Origin: Brevibacillus invocatus
Lineage (GTDB): Bacteria > Bacillota > Bacilli > Brevibacillales > Brevibacillaceae
Assembly (NCBI RefSeq): GCF_003710915.1
Contig: NZ_RHHR01000001.1
Span: 1-64,000 of the forward strand
DNA length: 64,000 nucleotides
Reading direction: 5' to 3'
The notes below the pieces were generated by a model. It saw nothing but the letters and a program-made list of their open reading frames with translations, searched no databases and was not told the DNA's origin. Positions 61,350-64,000 of the stretch are shown here, one piece after another (the stretch's first letter is position 1; each line of letters starts with the position of its first letter). A program made the position numbers and the translations under genes.

Positions 61350-61796
61350 TTAGAAGTACAGATTGATCAGCATGCCGCGAATTTCGCCAATTCGCGCCAA
61401 CAGATCAATCATGGGAGCCTGCTCGCTGAGAAGCTCATCTGTCAATTTCAAAAGCTCCGCATCTACTTCCTTCACGATTTTATACAGTCTGCTGCGACCA
61501 CGTCGGTTCAAACCTCGCCTGTCATCCAAGGCGATACCGTACTGTACGGCTTCCTCCATAAACTGCTTGACGAGGTTTTTGTATGCGTAGAAATCGCGAA
61601 TCGAGCGTGATCGTGCCAGGATTTGGCCTTGCTTGTCTATATTCGACAACAACTGGGTTAGGCGCTCTTGAGACATGCGTTCATCTTCGCCTTGCACCAT
61701 CGTGCCAAAATTCAGCTTTTCTGTATGGAGATTTCTGCGCGAATCCGTAGCTCTGGGCATTTCCACTTTCGGCCGAAGACCATCGCCGATTTTCAT
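61350..61796 (-). CDS. yaaR: YaaR-family protein (DUF327)
   Basis: This 148-residue cytoplasmic helical protein of the DUF327 family has conserved RLTQLLSNIDKQGQILARSRSIRDFYAYKNLVKQF. Function is not known. It ends 18 bp before holB, probably in the same operon. Confidence 0.93.
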   Translation of the reverse strand: MKIGDGLRPKVEMPRATDSRRNLHTEKLNFGTMVQGEDERMSQERLTQLLSNIDKQGQILARSRSIRDFYAYKNLVKQFMEEAVQYGIALDDRRGLNRRGRSRLYKIVKEVDAELLKLTDELLSEQAPMIDLLARIGEIRGMLINLYF

Positions 61797-61906
61797 TAAG
61801 CCACCTCCGTTACTCCGATCACTAGAGGTCCTCCCCCATGCATTTCAGTATATACGAATGCAGGCGAAAAGCGAGTAAGATCTATATTTGCTACTCAATC
61901 ACTGGA

Positions 61907-62236
61907 TCAAAACGAATGAAACTCTCCTACATCCATGACAAAGACCGCTGCACCGCCGACCTGTACTTCCAAGGGATACGGCATGAACGAGTCAACCGCA
62001 TTGCTGAGGGGAGAAACTGGGGTCACCATTTGTTTGCGTGATTTGCAGTTATGAGAAATGATGTCGATTACTTCCGGCACGCTTTCGTCAGACGTACCGA
62101 TTAAAAACGTAGTGTTGCCTGCGCGTAAAAAGCTCCCGGTACTGGCAAGCTTGGTCGCACGAAATCCCTTTTTGACCAGCTGTTGAGACAAGCGACCGCT
62201 ATCTTTGTCCTGTACGACCGCAATTACCATCTTCAT
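61907..62236 (-). CDS. darA: cyclic di-AMP receptor DarA (YaaQ, PII-like)
   Basis: DarA is a trimeric PII-like protein that binds c-di-AMP. The 109 residues start MKMVIAVVQDKDSGRLSQQL and contain KGFRATKLASTGSFLRAGNTTFLIG, the conserved ligand-binding segment. The start ATG 62236 has AAAGGGTG 7 nt upstream. It lies between tmk and yaaR as in B. subtilis. Confidence 0.97.
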   Translation of the reverse strand: MKMVIAVVQDKDSGRLSQQLVKKGFRATKLASTGSFLRAGNTTFLIGTSDESVPEVIDIISHNCKSRKQMVTPVSPLSNAVDSFMPYPLEVQVGGAAVFVMDVGEFHSF

Positions 62237-62373
62237 CGGCCATCACCCTTTCCACCATTATCTTTGCATGGTTACTATCGTTGCTTCATTGTATGTGAAT
62301 CCTCTAGGCTGGTTACGATATCCTTCTTACTAAGTAGTATACAGCATGTCTGTAACAAAGCGGTACTGTCAGC

Positions 62374-63009
62374 TTACAATCTCGCTAGCAAAGCCTCCAT
62401 TGCAGACGCAAATACCTGATCCGGCTCTTGCTCTGCATCAATGACAATAAAGCGTTCGGGATCGCGTGCCATCGCCAGCTGGTACCCTTCTCGCACCCGT
62501 TCATGAAAACGAAGCCCCTCCAAATCAAGGCGATTGACTTCTCTTCCCTTGGTAGCATTGATCCGATTCAGTCCCACCTCAGGCGAAACTTCAAAAAACA
62601 GCGTCCATTGCGGCATGCAGTCTTCTACAGCAAAACGATTGATCGCGTATACTTCATCGATTCCAAGACCACGGGCATGTCCTTGATAGGCCAGACTGCT
62701 GTCGATAAAACGGTCGCACAGCACCAGTTTGCCCGCTTCAAGTGCTGGGAAGACCTTTTCAGCCAAATGCTGACGTCTTGCCGCCGCATACAGCAGCGCT
62801 TCCGTCCGTCTGTCCATCTGGGTGTGAGTAGGATTCAAGATGATTTCTCTGATCTGTTCGGCGATGTCAATCCCGCCTGGCTCTCTTGTCAAAAGCACAT
62901 CCATCCCGCGGCGACACAGCTCCTCATACATCCGCACGATGACAGTCGATTTTCCCGCACCGTCGCCGCCTTCTACGGTGATGAATTTGCCTTTTCTTCC
63001 TGTTGTCAC
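62374..63009 (-). CDS. tmk: thymidylate kinase
   Basis: Tmk makes dTDP from dTMP. The 211 residues contain the P-loop [12 protein letters not shown], the [12 protein letters not shown] motif and TREPGG. The start is GTG 63009 with GGAG 7 nt upstream. It follows yaaO by about 38 bp. Confidence 0.97.
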   Translation of the reverse strand: MTTGRKGKFITVEGGDGAGKSTVIVRMYEELCRRGMDVLLTREPGGIDIAEQIREIILNPTHTQMDRRTEALLYAAARRQHLAEKVFPALEAGKLVLCDRFIDSSLAYQGHARGLGIDEVYAINRFAVEDCMPQWTLFFEVSPEVGLNRINATKGREVNRLDLEGLRFHERVREGYQLAMARDPERFIVIDAEQEPDQVFASAMEALLARL

Positions 63010-63047
63010 ATTTATGCTCCTTCCAAGCCTGTTGTCAGCATACTTAT

Positions 63048-64000
63048 TTAACGAACCACTTGTATCGTCTGCAGGCTATCGTCCTGCACGCCATGAAAAC
63101 GGGTTTGCCCCGATCGAAGCTCTTGAAGCATGGACAGGCTTTGCTCGTCCATTTGCTCACCTGGCACCAAAATGGGGATGCCTGGAGGATAAGGAATGAC
63201 CATTTCGGCAACGACACGACCCAATGACTGGTCCAGCGAAATCGTTTCATGCGGGAAATCTACCGCTTCATGCATGGGCAGTGCCTGCTCTCTTATATAA
63301 TGAGAGGATACGATACCTGCCTGCACGATTCGCTCTGTGTCCTGATCTTCTTGCGCTTCGATCGATTCCAGCAAACGAAACAGTGCGTCCAAATCCCGTC
63401 CAGAGGTACCAGCGGATGCAACCAACAGAACATGTGTCTCATCAGCCAGCTCTGGAAAAATGCCGTGTCGCTCCATCAGCTGCTGCAATTGAAATCCAGT
63501 AAACTCCTCTGTCCGCAAGTGCAAGAACAGCTTTAGCGGGTCCAATGTCGCGTAGACGCTGTTAGCACCCAGCTCTGGCCCATGCAGCCACGATATGCGG
63601 CTAGTTCGCTCCCGCAGCTTGTCCAGCAAAGGAAGCAATCGGTCCCATTCGCTCGCTGCCTCCATCACCAGATGTCGCCTTGCCAGATCGAGCGAAGCCA
63701 TCAAGGGGTAGGAGGGGCTCGAAGATTGAATCATCGCCAAATAACGGCGCAATCTTTCGCGATCTATCCGCTCGCCTTGCACATGCAGCATCGACGACAT
63801 CGTCATGGATGAGGCCATCTTGTGTGTCGATTGCACAGAAGCATCCGCTCCAGCGTGCATGGCTGACGTCGGAAAGGCTGAGTGAAAGCCGTAATGCGCT
63901 CCGTGTGCTTCATCCACCAGCAAAGGAATGTCATGGCGATGTACCGTTGCCACCATTTTAGCCAAATCAATGCCCATCCCGTAGTACGTAGGATTGGTTA
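63048..64000 (-). CDS. yaaO: Orn/Lys/Arg-type decarboxylase family protein (YaaO), 5' end cut off
   Basis: This is the C-terminal ~317 residues of a PLP-dependent fold type I enzyme; its start lies beyond the right edge. Visible are [19 protein letters not shown] with the Asp that binds [14 protein letters not shown] with the PLP Lys, and a C-terminal [29 protein letters not shown]. YaaO-type enzymes are likely basic amino acid decarboxylases, but the substrate cannot be stated. Gene order yaaO-tmk is that of B. subtilis. Confidence 0.94.
   Translation of the reverse strand, partial: TNPTYYGMGIDLAKMVATVHRHDIPLLVDEAHGAHYGFHSAFPTSAMHAGADASVQSTHKMASSMTMSSMLHVQGERIDRERLRRYLAMIQSSSPSYPLMASLDLARRHLVMEAASEWDRLLPLLDKLRERTSRISWLHGPELGANSVYATLDPLKLFLHLRTEEFTGFQLQQLMERHGIFPELADETHVLLVASAGTSGRDLDALFRLLESIEAQEDQDTERIVQAGIVSSHYIREQALPMHEAVDFPHETISLDQSLGRVVAEMVIPYPPGIPILVPGEQMDEQSLSMLQELRSGQTRFHGVQDDSLQTIQVVR

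Overview
The window is chromosomal DNA of an endospore-forming Bacillales bacterium, most likely Brevibacillus or a close relative in the Paenibacillaceae (genus inferred from protein style, not proven). Read on the minus strand from right to left, it follows the Bacillus subtilis chromosome near the origin: yaaO-tmk-darA-yaaR-holB-ricT-yabA-yabB-yazA-rsmI, abrB (divergent), metG-tatD-yabE-rnmV-rsmA, veg-sspF, ispE-purR-ridA-spoVG-glmU-prs-ctc-pth-fin-mfd-prsA-spoVT-yabM-yabN-rqcP, yabP-yabQ-divIC-yabR, spoIIE-yabS-yabT-tilS-hpt-ftsH. The shared gene order gives most calls high confidence.

Region by region. Positions 1-1852 hold the 5' end of a 16S rRNA gene and ten tRNA genes, all on the minus strand, with a tRNA-operon promoter near 1902-1930 and an rrn promoter near 381-409. 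Positions 2200-2570 hold a compact locus that looks like a type I toxin-antitoxin: a 42-residue membrane peptide gene facing a promoter on the other strand, with a shared terminator hairpin. Positions 2630-7568 hold coaX and nadC, then a zinc uptake operon (znuA, znuC, znuB, zur) with three Zur-box-like palindromes. Positions 7748-10082 hold a PCYCGC lipoprotein, a PadR regulator with a candidate operator, and a SEDS-family membrane protein fused to a HAAS domain. nadA, a HAD phosphatase and the ftsH-hpt-tilS block follow.

From 16 to 36 kb, conserved sporulation and division genes are interrupted by local insertions: a split ThrE exporter pair, a large secreted protein with a copper-amine-oxidase-type C-terminal domain, an SgrR-like regulator divergent from an MFS exporter, and a 710-residue membrane protein. 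From 36 to 64 kb the order is almost that of B. subtilis. Exceptions are a CobW/G3E GTPase gene on the plus strand, about 750 bp of non-coding DNA with a 115-bp tandem repeat between ispE and sspF, and the absence of yabG between rsmA and veg.

The genes serve translation and RNA maturation (tRNAs, metG with its T-box, tilS, rsmA, rsmI, rnmV, pth, ctc, rqcP), DNA replication and repair (holB, yabA, tmk, mfd), cofactor and precursor supply (coaX, nadA, nadC, prs, glmU, ispE, hpt), metal homeostasis, and the switch to sporulation (abrB, spoIIE, spoVG, spoVT, fin, yabP, yabQ, sspF). Promoter elements for sigma A, and candidates for sigma E, sigma H and sigma G/F, are readable at several of these genes. 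I found no CRISPR array, intact transposase, prophage or recognised defence system.
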